NCBI RefSeq assembly: GCF_000230555.1
Contig: NC_016078.1
Coordinates: 2,728,001-2,792,000, forward strand
Origin: Pelagibacterium halotolerans B2
Lineage (GTDB): Bacteria; Pseudomonadota; Alphaproteobacteria; Rhizobiales; Devosiaceae
Length of the DNA: 64,000 bases
Direction of reading: 5' to 3'
Positions within the stretch are counted from its first letter, which is position 1, and each line of letters begins with the position of its first letter. A model generated the notes under the pieces. The model was not told the DNA's origin, searched no databases, and saw only the letters and a list, made by a program, of their open reading frames with translations. Shown here piece by piece: positions 17,051-25,312 of the stretch. The position numbers were made by a program, and so were the translations under genes.

Positions 17051-17344
17051 GTGACCACAGCTCTGGACATCCACCATACGGCGAACGGCGACCATGGGCG
17101 CTATTGGGCCGATCTCGGCGACGGCGCCCAGGCCGAAATGACCTATCGGCGCCGTCCCGACAATTCCATCGTCATAACCCACACCGGCGTGCCGCGCGCC
17201 TTCGAGGGACGCGGCTTCGCCCTGCAACTGGTCAAGCGCGCCGTCGCCGACGCGCGCCGGGCCAATTTCAAAATCGTTCCCCAATGCCCCTATGTGGCCG
17301 TCCAGTTCCGCCGCCATCCCGATTGGAGCGACCTTCTGGCCTAG
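17051..17344 (+). CDS. YjdJ-type small GNAT acetyltransferase
   Basis: Protein of 97 residues of the short GNAT branch (N-acetyltransferase domain of YjdJ/Ykk type). It shows AEMTYRRRPDNSIVITHTGV, the acetyl-CoA loop RAFEGRGFALQLVKRAV and the family's C-terminal KIVPQCPYVAVQFRRHP. The start is GTG at 17051 after AAAGGAG. The TAG stop (17342-17344) is supplied by the first bases of the 103-bp repeat, so the repeat sits flush against this gene's 3' end. Substrate unknown. Confidence 0.83.
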   Translation: MTTALDIHHTANGDHGRYWADLGDGAQAEMTYRRRPDNSIVITHTGVPRAFEGRGFALQLVKRAVADARRANFKIVPQCPYVAVQFRRHPDWSDLLA

Positions 17345-17444
17345 AGCGCGTCCAGCAAAAGTGGAAACGGTTTTGCGGTTCGGACGCGCGACGAAACAAC
17401 AACTTAGAGGATTTTCGCGATTCGAAGAAAAGCGGAAATGCTCT
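17341..17444. repeat. 103-bp interspersed palindromic repeat, copy 2
   Basis: Base-for-base identical to 9653-9756. Here the element is uninterrupted and continues TAGAGCC after the terminal GCTCT, forming a further weak stem with GGCTCT at 17476-17481 next to the diguanylate cyclase stop. Its first bases provide the stop codon of the acetyltransferase gene. It separates two convergent genes, the usual position for such elements, where it may act as an RNA hairpin or bidirectional terminator. Confidence 0.85.
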
Positions 17445-17479
17445 TAGAGCCTGTGATACTGAACTGGAAACACCGGGCT

Positions 17480-19276
17480 CTATATGGCATCGGCGGGGCG
17501 GGCGGGCACATCGTCGCTTGAACCCTCGACGTCTTCGCCAATGGTTTCGCCACGCTCGAACAGCACCACCCGGTCTCGGCCTTCCTCCTTGGCCCTGTAG
17601 AGCGCCGCATCGGCCATTTCGGTGGCGAGCTCGAGACTGTCGTCCGCCATCACCAGCACGGCTCCGATGCTGATGGTCACGTCCAGTTGCTCGCCGTCAG
17701 AAAGCATAACCGGCATTTGCCGCATCATTTCGGTGAGCGCCTCGGCAATCTGGGACAGCGCTTGCGGCGAACAGTCCCGCACCAGGACGATGAATTCGTC
17801 CCCGCCCCACCGCGCGCAGACATCCACCCGCCGCAGCGCCGCCTTGAGACGCCGCGCCACCTCGATCACAACCTGGTCGCCCGCCGAATGGCCCGCCGTG
17901 TCGTTGACGGTCTTGAAATTGTCGATGTCGATCAGCATCAGCCCGTTGACCCGGCGCGCATCGTCTTCCCGGCGCCGATGCACAGCGAACTTTTCCTCAA
18001 AGCCGCGCCGATTGTAGATCTTGGTCAGTGCGTCCAGATTGACCAGCGATTGCAGTTGCTCGGTCCGCTCGCGCACCTGGCTTTCAAGGCTGAGCCGCGC
18101 TTCGGTGATGGTGTCTGACATCTCGATCAGCGTCCGCGACAGCCTGCCGATTTCGTCGGCGCTGCGGTCGGGTTCCATGACCGCCCGCTTGCCCCCGCGC
18201 AGGGCAACCAGCCCCGCCTCGACCTTTTCGAGCCGCTTCAGCACCGCGATGCGGAAGATCCAGCTCAGCGCCAGCCCAACGGCAACAAGGATGGCGATGG
18301 CCGCCAGCCCCACCGGCAGGAAGATGCGCCGGTCGATGATGGTTTGAAGGTCCATCACCGTGATGTTGTACCACCCGATATGATCGAGATAGCCCACCCC
18401 GACCAGTCTGGGCATGCCGCCCATGGTCAGCGTTGCCGTGCGGATCTGATCGGGTGCTTCGATGGCGCCATTCATCATGGCGCGCAGCAGCGCCATGTCC
18501 TCGATATCGTCAACAAGCGAAAAGATCGTTGTCTTTTCCGCTATGTCCTTGGTGATGGACCGGAAATCGACGAGCGAGGCATCCCGGTGCGCCTGCACCG
18601 CTCCGCCCTGGTCCACAAAGATCGATTCGACCCCCGGCTGGGGCAGATCGACCACCTCGCGAATGAAATCGGTCAGGTCGAGCCCCGTGCCCACCATGCC
18701 CAGCACTTCGCCATCCCTGTTGACCAGGCAGTTGATCCAGACCTTGGTGAGCCTGAGCACCTCGTCCACATTGACGTTGAGATGGCACCCCTCACGCCGC
18801 GCCCGCGTCGCATAATACCAGGCATCGCGCTGCAGCGAAGGCTGCAAGGTGTAGCTGTAAGGATCGTCGCCGAAACTGTCCTGGGCATCGTTGAAATAGT
18901 AATTGCCCGAAGCGTTGACGACCAGAAAGACGCTCTGGTCGGTAAACGCGGTCCGGTAGTGCTCCATTTCGGCCAGCCCGCGCGCCTTACGGTCGGGGTC
19001 ATGCTCGTCGGCGAACCAGTCAACCATGGCCGGCGAACGGCTCAGCGCCTCGGCCAGCGAAATTTCCCGGCTGAGCGCCGCCATGCCGCGATAGCGGTCA
19101 TACTGGACCTGCCGCTCGGCGATCATCGTGCCAAATTGCAGCGTCAGGGAATCGATGATGCGGTAAAGGGTCAGCCATCCGGCAAGACCCACAAGAACAA
19201 GCGCCGCCAGCACGAGCCACAGCACCCGCGTACGCAAGCTCGGTCCGGCCAATCGGCCAATAAGCGATCTCACCAT
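17480..19276 (-). CDS. Membrane-bound diguanylate cyclase with double-Cache sensor
   Basis: Signalling enzyme of 598 residues that makes cyclic di-GMP. A first transmembrane helix (about 15-40), a ~270-residue periplasmic Cache-type sensor (QRDAWYYATRARREG, GMVGTGLDLTDFI), a second helix near 320-345, a HAMP-like/coiled-coil linker, then a GGDEF domain with the intact motif GGDEF at 491-495 preceded by W490. The product-inhibition I-site RxxD is present at R482-D485 with the canonical five-residue spacing. No EAL domain. ATG 19276 was chosen over a TTG upstream. The ligand sensed is unknown. Confidence 0.92.
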   Translation of the reverse strand: MVRSLIGRLAGPSLRTRVLWLVLAALVLVGLAGWLTLYRIIDSLTLQFGTMIAERQVQYDRYRGMAALSREISLAEALSRSPAMVDWFADEHDPDRKARGLAEMEHYRTAFTDQSVFLVVNASGNYYFNDAQDSFGDDPYSYTLQPSLQRDAWYYATRARREGCHLNVNVDEVLRLTKVWINCLVNRDGEVLGMVGTGLDLTDFIREVVDLPQPGVESIFVDQGGAVQAHRDASLVDFRSITKDIAEKTTIFSLVDDIEDMALLRAMMNGAIEAPDQIRTATLTMGGMPRLVGVGYLDHIGWYNITVMDLQTIIDRRIFLPVGLAAIAILVAVGLALSWIFRIAVLKRLEKVEAGLVALRGGKRAVMEPDRSADEIGRLSRTLIEMSDTITEARLSLESQVRERTEQLQSLVNLDALTKIYNRRGFEEKFAVHRRREDDARRVNGLMLIDIDNFKTVNDTAGHSAGDQVVIEVARRLKAALRRVDVCARWGGDEFIVLVRDCSPQALSQIAEALTEMMRQMPVMLSDGEQLDVTISIGAVLVMADDSLELATEMADAALYRAKEEGRDRVVLFERGETIGEDVEGSSDDVPARPADAI

Positions 19277-19352
19277 CGCCAGCCCCCAAAAAATGCCGGC
19301 GCACTCATGCGCCGGCACTTTCAAACCCTATGAGACAGTGGTTTACACCCTG

Positions 19353-19961
19353 TTAACCGTGATTGTGGCCGCCGAGAAAACCCGCGACAGCCGCCAGTTC
19401 GGACTGCACGATTTCGTGACCGCCCTCGTGCCAGACGATCTCGGTTGCCGCCCCCTGCCCGACGAACCAGTCGGCCAGCGACTGGGTGAGGGGAGCCGGG
19501 CAGATCGGGTCGCGCCGCCCCGCCGTTATGAGCACGCGGCGCCCTGCGAGCCCTTCGACCGGCTCGGGTTCCCACGGGATCAGCGGATGCATGAGCACTC
19601 CCGCATCGATCAGGTCGGGATGGGCCATCATCACTGAAGCAAGGATATTGGCGCCATTGGAATAGCCCAGCCCGATCAGCGGACCGTCCGACGCCAGCCC
19701 TTTCAGAAAACCCGCCATCTTCTCGGTCCGCACCGCAAGGTCGTCCATGTCGTAAACGCCCTCCCCGGTCCGCCTGAAATAGCGCAGCGCCCCGCCTTCC
19801 GACACATCGCCCCTTATGGCGACGATCCGGGCCCGGGGCAGCAATTGCCGCCCCAGATTGAAGAACTGGTTCTCATCGCCCCCCGTGCCGTGCAGCAGCA
19901 CGAGCGTTGGCGCATCGGGGCCCTGCCCGGCATGCTCCCTGGTGAAATACGTCTCGCTCAT
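19353..19961 (-). CDS. Alpha/beta hydrolase (MhqD/carboxylesterase type)
   Basis: Serine hydrolase of 202 residues of the phospholipase/carboxylesterase family. Oxyanion-loop LLHGTGGDENQFF, nucleophile Ser in GLGYSNGANI, acid in AGRRDPICP, and His in HEGGHEIVQ. It starts 3 bp after the stop of the ring-cleaving dioxygenase gene, the same pairing as Bacillus mhqO-mhqD, where both detoxify hydroquinones and quinones. That functional parallel is inferred from family and gene order. Confidence 0.88.
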   Translation of the reverse strand: MSETYFTREHAGQGPDAPTLVLLHGTGGDENQFFNLGRQLLPRARIVAIRGDVSEGGALRYFRRTGEGVYDMDDLAVRTEKMAGFLKGLASDGPLIGLGYSNGANILASVMMAHPDLIDAGVLMHPLIPWEPEPVEGLAGRRVLITAGRRDPICPAPLTQSLADWFVGQGAATEIVWHEGGHEIVQSELAAVAGFLGGHNHG

Positions 19962-19964
19962 CGG

Positions 19965-20897
19965 TCAGTCCTTTATGTCCGGCAGATGGGTTTCCAGCCA
20001 TGCCCGCAAATGCTCGTGCTGGGTCGGCAGCTTGAGCGCTTCGCCCAGATGCGCTGTGTCTTCGTCCTTGTCGAAACCGGGTTCGTTCGTCGCAATCTCG
20101 AACAACACCCCGCCCGGCGTGCGGAAATAGATGGCGTAGAAATAGTCGCGGTCGATCACGGGCGTCACCTGATATCCAGTATCGAGCAACGCCTGGCGCA
20201 CCGCCTTCTGCGCCTCGCGATCGTCGACGGCAAAGGCGATGTGGTGCACCGATCCGGCCCCCAGATCGCCCCGAGGCATGTTGGGCAATGTCTGGAGATC
20301 GATAACATCGGCGCCGTTGCCGCCCGGGATCACGAAGCGCTTGATGCCCTTGGAGGTATCGGCATGTTCGTATCCCATGAATTTGAGCAGCTCTTCGGTT
20401 GCCCCGCTGTCGCCCAGGCGCAGCGTTGCCCCGGCAAAGCCGCGGATCGCCTCGTCACCGGCAACCGCTCCGCCTGTCCAGGGAGCCCGCTTGTCGTCTT
20501 TTGCTTCCACAAGCGCGAAACTGTCGCCATCGACTGCCGTGAACCGCAGCCGCTTTTCCCCGAACGCTTCTTCGGCAATCACCCCATTGACGCCTTTTTC
20601 GGCAAACCGTTCCTTCCAGAACGAAAGACTGCCCTCGGGAACCGAAAACACCGTCTCACCCACTTCGCCGGTGCCCGGACGGCCCCTGATGATGTGGGGA
20701 AACGGGAAATAGGTCATCACCGACCCCGGCGTTCCCACTTCGTCGCCATAATAAAGATGATAGACCGACGGCTCGTCGAAATTGACGGTCTTTTTCACCC
20801 GGCGCAGGCCGAGCGTATCGGTAAAGAACGAATTGTTGGCCTGTCCGTCGCGTGACATCGACGTCACGTGATGAAGGCCCCTGATCTGGTCGAGCAT
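19965..20897 (-). CDS. Ring-cleaving dioxygenase (MhqO-like, VOC family)
   Basis: Protein of 310 residues with two glyoxalase-like modules (about 1-145 and 150-310), opening with the family signature LDQIRGLHHVTSMSRDGQAN and ending near RTPGGVLFEIATNEPGF, whose Glu and the two His (LHHVTS, VHHIAFAVD) form the metal site. MhqO-type enzymes cleave hydroquinones. The ATG at 20897 follows GGAGAT; the longer frame would read through the promoter region. Cotranscribed with the downstream hydrolase. Confidence 0.88.
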   Translation of the reverse strand: MLDQIRGLHHVTSMSRDGQANNSFFTDTLGLRRVKKTVNFDEPSVYHLYYGDEVGTPGSVMTYFPFPHIIRGRPGTGEVGETVFSVPEGSLSFWKERFAEKGVNGVIAEEAFGEKRLRFTAVDGDSFALVEAKDDKRAPWTGGAVAGDEAIRGFAGATLRLGDSGATEELLKFMGYEHADTSKGIKRFVIPGGNGADVIDLQTLPNMPRGDLGAGSVHHIAFAVDDREAQKAVRQALLDTGYQVTPVIDRDYFYAIYFRTPGGVLFEIATNEPGFDKDEDTAHLGEALKLPTQHEHLRAWLETHLPDIKD

Positions 20898-20958
20898 TGT
20901 CAAATCTCCGGTTGATGCCCCGTGAGGCTCTGTTGGAGACCAATATAGTCGGCCCACC

Positions 20959-20977
20959 AGTTCGGATAATCCGGACT
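20959..20977. promoter_or_regulatory. 19-bp pseudopalindrome upstream of the MhqO-like gene
   Basis: AGTTCGGATAATCCGGACT pairs in eight of nine positions around a central A and lies 62-80 bp upstream of the dioxygenase start, between that gene and the COG2345 regulator gene. Position and symmetry suit a repressor operator. The adjacent regulator is the natural candidate for binding, but this is inference. Confidence 0.45.
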
Positions 20978-21024
20978 ATGGTTCATTCATTATTCGATAT
21001 TGCCGAACGATCAGATACCCCGCT

Positions 21025-21711
21025 TTAAGCAGCCGATATCCGATACGCACACCGCCGCGCCCCCATCACGATGTGGTCGGTGCGCTCCACCCGTGTATCG
21101 GCTCCCAGAACGTCCCGGAAAACCGCCAGTTCGGCCCGGCAGAAATTCTGGCATGCCGTCGCCGCCGCGCAGATCGGGCAGTGGTTTTCATAAAGCACAT
21201 ACCCGCCCTCCCCATCGGCTTCCCAATCGGCCATGTACCCTTCGGCCGAGCGCAGATCGGCCAGCCGCGCCACCCGCTCGCCCAAAGTTGCCGCATCGCT
21301 CATCGCCGCGTGATAGACCGATTTGGTGCGCTCCTCGCGCGTATCGATGATCCGCGAAAGCACATCGGGCCCCAACGTGTCGCCCACAATGCCCAGAAGC
21401 TCCACGGTCAGCGCCGCATGGGTATCGGGAAACCGCGACTGTCCGGCCCCCGTCAACCGCCAGAACTGGGATGGCCGACCCACCCCGCGCGATTGGCTCC
21501 AGCTTTCCACGAGCCCCTCTTCGGACAGCCGCACCAATTGCTGGCGCGCCGCCTCCCCCGAGGTCCCGAGCGCCCGGCCCAGTTCGCCGGCGGTTTTTTC
21601 CCCGTGCATCTTGAGATGAAACAGGACACGCTCAGCCGCATTGCGCGGAGACCAGGTTCCGGCCTCGGGCAAGGGAGCAGAATTTTCAATCACCGGTTTG
21701 CTGCTTGACAT
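21025..21711 (-). CDS. COG2345/SufR-like winged-helix regulator with C-terminal cysteine cluster
   Basis: Regulator of 228 residues. The N-terminal winged HTH (RVLFHLKMHGEKTAGELGRA through VGRPSQFWRLT) is of the ArsR/DeoR-like COG2345 group that includes SufR. The C-terminal sensor has conserved cysteines in ENHCPICAAA, ACQNFCRAEL and the last-strand ARRCAYRI, the pattern that holds an Fe-S cluster in SufR. Here it sits upstream of mhqO/mhqD-like genes rather than suf genes, so a redox or quinone-sensing role is plausible but unproven. The start at 21711 is less certain than most; GTG at 21738 is an alternative. Confidence 0.82.
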   Translation of the reverse strand: MSSSKPVIENSAPLPEAGTWSPRNAAERVLFHLKMHGEKTAGELGRALGTSGEAARQQLVRLSEEGLVESWSQSRGVGRPSQFWRLTGAGQSRFPDTHAALTVELLGIVGDTLGPDVLSRIIDTREERTKSVYHAAMSDAATLGERVARLADLRSAEGYMADWEADGEGGYVLYENHCPICAAATACQNFCRAELAVFRDVLGADTRVERTDHIVMGARRCAYRISAA

Positions 21712-21822
21712 GGCTCCGGAGCGACATTTAGAAAGCACTTACTTGGAAAATACAGAGACCGGGTCGCAAGATCAAGCCCCGCCGGTTTCTCTACACCGAT
21801 CGGCGCTCCGAACAGCCCTGAA

Positions 21823-22383
21823 ATGACCAAACCGAACATCAAATTTCCGCCGGCCAGCCCGGCCCTTGCCCTCACTCTGGCGGCCCATCCCGCCGCCGTC
21901 GACGCCGTGCCCGCGTCCCAGTTCACCGGCGCCATGAGCACGCTGGCCGCCTCGGTCACAGTGGTCACCGCGCGCTCGGGCGACGCCCAATACGGCCGCA
22001 CGGTCACCGCCATGCTCTCGCTGAGCGCCGAACCGCCCGCAGTCATCGTCTCGATCACCCGTGATACCGAGCTGGCCCGGACCATAGATGAGGCGGGCCG
22101 CTTTTCGCTTTCGGTACTGGCACAGGGTCAGGAAGCTGTCGCCGACGCCTTTGCCGGCTGGGGACCGGAGGATCGGTTTTCCGTTGATGACTGGCAGCAC
22201 TGGCCATCGGGCCAGCCCCTGCTGGCTGGCGCCGTCACCAGCCTCGATTGCGTGCTGGCAGGTGCAATCGTCATGGACACCCACACCCTTTACGCGGGCA
22301 TCGTCACCCACACGCGTTCCTTCCCCGACCGCGCGCCCCTCATCTGGCAGCGGCGTGGCTACAGGGCGCTCGATCAGTCCTGA
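21823..22383 (+). CDS. Flavin reductase family protein
   Basis: Protein of 186 residues with a flavin-reductase/HpaC-type split barrel: FTGAMSTLAASVTVVTARSG, RTVTAMLSLSAEPPAVIVSI and ARTIDEAGRFSLSVLAQGQE. These enzymes reduce FMN or FAD with NAD(P)H for partner monooxygenases or act as quinone or metal reductases. The first ~30 residues are not conserved in the family, so a later start is possible. It is divergent from the COG2345 regulator and may be under its control. The 3' end overlaps the convergent antiporter gene by 10 bp. Confidence 0.85.
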   Translation: MTKPNIKFPPASPALALTLAAHPAAVDAVPASQFTGAMSTLAASVTVVTARSGDAQYGRTVTAMLSLSAEPPAVIVSITRDTELARTIDEAGRFSLSVLAQGQEAVADAFAGWGPEDRFSVDDWQHWPSGQPLLAGAVTSLDCVLAGAIVMDTHTLYAGIVTHTRSFPDRAPLIWQRRGYRALDQS

Positions 22384-24224
22384 TCGGCGGACGCCTGTTC
22401 CCTGGCCTTTTGAGCCGCGCCCCTTTGCCGCCGCTGGCCCAGTTTTTCGCGCACGAACTCCTTGATCTCGCGCCCGCTCATAAAGACCGGCACGCGCGCC
22501 TTTTGCGCGTCCTGGTCGATGGCGAGCCCGGCCTCTGAAACCTCCCCATCGACATCGACTTCCCGCACGATCAATTCGAGCGCCCCGATGGCCACCCGGT
22601 CGCCGATTTCCGCGGTCCCGCCCAGCCGCTCGCGCATATATTCGGCAATGGTCTTTTCCAGCGACACATTGGGGCCGATCTGGGCGTCATAGGCCTCCTT
22701 GAGCGCTGCCAGGGGGCGGGTGGGGTTGATCTTGAACTCGCCGAAGAAATCCTTGTCGTCGGCCTCCACCTTGGTGGGGCTGGCAAACAGCCTGTCGAGC
22801 AGCCGCGTGTAGCGCGGCGCGATGAACATATAGACGTAATCGCCGGCCTTGATCCGCCCGGCATACTGGAAGCGCATGGATTGCCCGTCGCGCACGATCA
22901 GCGACGGACGCGCCCAGCGCGGCAGTCTTTCGCCCTCGGCAACCGGGCTCTTGTCCACGACGTGATAGACGATGAGTTCGTGGTTGGCGCTGCCCGGCAG
23001 TTCCAGCCCCACGCGCTCGACCGGCCCGATGCGTGGCGGCACGATCAGGCCCAGCCATTGCGCCATCGGCTTGATGGTCCAGCCCTGGATCAAAAGCGAG
23101 GTCAAAACGATGATGAACGCGGTGTTGAACAGCACCGAACCGTTTTCGAGCAGCGCGATGAGCGGCAGGATGGCCAGAAGGATCGACACGGCCCCGCGCA
23201 GGCCAACCCAGGAAATAAAGGCGATCTCGTCGCGCTGGTACTGGAACGGCAACAGGCACAGCCACACCGCCACTGGCCGGGCAACGAACATCAAGAACAG
23301 CGCCAGCGCCACGGCGGGCAACGCCACCTCGGCGAACTGGGACGGGCTCGCCAGAAGCCCCAAAATGAGAAACATGACGATCTGGGCAAGCCAGGTCATC
23401 CCGTCCTGGAAGCGCACCAGCGTCGCGCGGGCCCGCACCCGGCGATTGCCCGCCACAAGACCGGCCACATAGGCCGCAAGCGCGCCCGACCCCCCGAGCA
23501 GTCCGGTAAAGGCGAACAGCAGCACGGCCATGCCAAGAACGATGATGGGATAGAGAGCGCCTTCGAGTTCGACCCTGTTGATGATGAAGACGATGGCCGC
23601 GCCCCCCGCGATTCCCAGCGCCACGCCGAGCCCCATCTGCAACCCGAAACCGACGATGAATTCGTGGGTGAACCCGGTGATCCCCGCGCCCGAAGCCAGC
23701 AGCTCAACGAGCATGATGGTCAGAAAGATCGCCATCGGATCGTTCGAGCCCGACTCCACTTCCAGCGTGGACCGCACCTTGTCGCGAATGGTGATCCCGC
23801 CCACCCGCAAAAGGAAGAACACCGCCGCCGCGTCCGTCGAGGAAACGATCGCGCCCATCAACAGACCTTCGGCCCAGCTCAGGCCGAACAACAGGCGTGC
23901 CGCCATGCCGACCACCGCCGTGGTCAGGAGCACCCCTATGGTCGCCAGAACGATCGATGGCGCGGCGGCCTGCCGGAACGATTTCAGAGACGTTCCGAAC
24001 CCCGAATCGAAAAGGATCACCGCCAGCGCCAGCGAACCCACGAAATAGGCCGTATTGACGTCGGAAAATTCGATACCGAGCCCGTCGCTGCCTGCCCCCA
24101 GGCCGATCCCCAGAAACAACAGCAGCAAGGGCGCCCCGAAGCGGAACGCGACGAGACTGGTAAAAACCGAAACAACAATGAGCGCCGCGCCCACGAGGAG
24201 CAGCGGATAAATCCAGTCGATCAT
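22374..24224 (-). CDS. K+(Na+)/H+ antiporter, CPA1 family (NhaP2/CvrA type)
   Basis: Inner-membrane cation/proton antiporter of 616 residues. About 12-13 membrane helices occupy residues 1-385, including the ion-binding VSSTDAAAVFFLL and EVESGSNDPMAIFLT stretches typical of CPA1. A cytoplasmic part follows: a TrkA-C/RCK-C-like region (about 400-480, ELIVYHVVDKSPVAEG) and a CorC-HlyC/transporter-associated domain (about 505-585, DRVAIGALELIVREVD). NhaP2/CvrA proteins with this layout exchange K+ for H+ in osmotic and pH adaptation. The start ATG at 24224 was preferred over TTG 24230. Confidence 0.9.
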   Translation of the reverse strand: MIDWIYPLLLVGAALIVVSVFTSLVAFRFGAPLLLLFLGIGLGAGSDGLGIEFSDVNTAYFVGSLALAVILFDSGFGTSLKSFRQAAAPSIVLATIGVLLTTAVVGMAARLLFGLSWAEGLLMGAIVSSTDAAAVFFLLRVGGITIRDKVRSTLEVESGSNDPMAIFLTIMLVELLASGAGITGFTHEFIVGFGLQMGLGVALGIAGGAAIVFIINRVELEGALYPIIVLGMAVLLFAFTGLLGGSGALAAYVAGLVAGNRRVRARATLVRFQDGMTWLAQIVMFLILGLLASPSQFAEVALPAVALALFLMFVARPVAVWLCLLPFQYQRDEIAFISWVGLRGAVSILLAILPLIALLENGSVLFNTAFIIVLTSLLIQGWTIKPMAQWLGLIVPPRIGPVERVGLELPGSANHELIVYHVVDKSPVAEGERLPRWARPSLIVRDGQSMRFQYAGRIKAGDYVYMFIAPRYTRLLDRLFASPTKVEADDKDFFGEFKINPTRPLAALKEAYDAQIGPNVSLEKTIAEYMRERLGGTAEIGDRVAIGALELIVREVDVDGEVSEAGLAIDQDAQKARVPVFMSGREIKEFVREKLGQRRQRGAAQKAREQASADQD

Positions 24225-24487
24225 CCCCAAATGACCTGTCTAAAAATGTTTGGCAGCCGGCCGGACCGGCCGCGGAGGTATAGGAATTAATAGCGACAAT
24301 GATTACGGCGCCAATGCGTCACGTCCACCCCCACGGAGGCAAAAAAACGCTTTCGCGGCAAAAAATTAGCCGGTCCTTGCCCGGATTTGCCGCCGACATG
24401 GATCGACAGGGCCTTGCGCCGCTTGGCCCGCCCGATAATATCGAAATCCCCGGACTTTTTCTCCCTGGACGCTGGAGGTCCTCGATC

Positions 24488-25312
24488 ATGTCGATAAAAA
24501 TCTCATTGCTAAGCAGTCTGGCCGTGGCGGCAACGCTTGCTTTCGGAACGGCCCACGCTCAGGACAACACGCCGGACGATCCCCGGCTGTTCACCCCCGG
24601 CCAGCTCACCGTTGCGACGTCCGATCCGGTCTTTCCGCCCTGGATGATGGACAACGACCCCTCCAATGGCGAGGGTTTTGAAAGCGCTTTCGTTTATGCG
24701 CTGGCCGAAAAGATGGGCTTTGCGCCCGATGATGTCGTCTGGGTGCGCGAAACCTTCGATCAGGCCATAGCCCCCGGCGCCAAGAATTACGATTTCGGCA
24801 TCCAGCAGATTTCGGTCACCGAGGACCGTGCCCAGATCGCCACCTTCTCGGACGTTTATTCCCAGCCGCAAAAAGCCGTCGTCGCCATGCCCGGCTCGGC
24901 GGTCGAACAGGCGTCGAGCTTTGCCGATCTGCTTCAGGTGCGCTGGGGCGTGATGATCGGCACCACCGATCTCGACTATGTCGAACAGATCATCGGGGTT
25001 GACGAACCCGCCGTCTATAACGACCAGGTCGGCCTGTTCCAGGCCCTTCAGGGCAACCAGATCGACGCCGTGGCCACCGAACTGCCAACCGCGCTTTATC
25101 TCACCGCCGTTCAGGTGCCCGACGCCACCATCGCCGCAATCCTGCCCCCCGACGAAAACGACTACGGTCACGGCCTGATCTTCGAGCAGGGCAACGACCT
25201 TGTCGAATGGGTCAATGAGGCGATTGCCGAGTTGCAATCGGAAGGCGTGATCGACGCGCTGGTCGCCCAATATCTGATCGCCGATCCCGACCTGCCGGTC
25301 ATCACCGAATGA
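24488..25312 (+). CDS. Polar amino-acid ABC transporter substrate-binding protein
   Basis: Periplasmic binding protein of 274 residues, SBP family 3. Sec signal peptide to about residue 24 (LAVAATLAFGTAHA), mature part beginning QDNTPDDPRLF; fold markers GEGFESAFVYALAEKMGF and FDFGIQQISVTEDRAQ are recognisable. ATG 24488 follows GGAGG. It overlaps the permease gene by ATGA (25309-25312), and the three genes 24488-26948 form a complete importer. The amino acid carried is unknown. Confidence 0.9.
   Translation: MSIKISLLSSLAVAATLAFGTAHAQDNTPDDPRLFTPGQLTVATSDPVFPPWMMDNDPSNGEGFESAFVYALAEKMGFAPDDVVWVRETFDQAIAPGAKNYDFGIQQISVTEDRAQIATFSDVYSQPQKAVVAMPGSAVEQASSFADLLQVRWGVMIGTTDLDYVEQIIGVDEPAVYNDQVGLFQALQGNQIDAVATELPTALYLTAVQVPDATIAAILPPDENDYGHGLIFEQGNDLVEWVNEAIAELQSEGVIDALVAQYLIADPDLPVITE

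Noticed and set aside
9653..17444. The two identical 103-bp repeats as attachment sites of a 7.7-kb element
   Set aside because: The DNA between them holds ordinary metabolic genes and no integrase; the repeats resemble common intergenic palindromic elements instead.
24255..24273. GC-rich palindrome upstream of the antiporter gene as a terminator
   Set aside because: No T-run on either side and no gene ends there; it lies in a promoter region between divergent genes and its role is unclear.
22881..24290. Long plus-strand frame opposite the antiporter (469 codons)
   Set aside because: Again His/Arg/Gln-rich and without domains; the antiporter on the other strand has complete family motifs.
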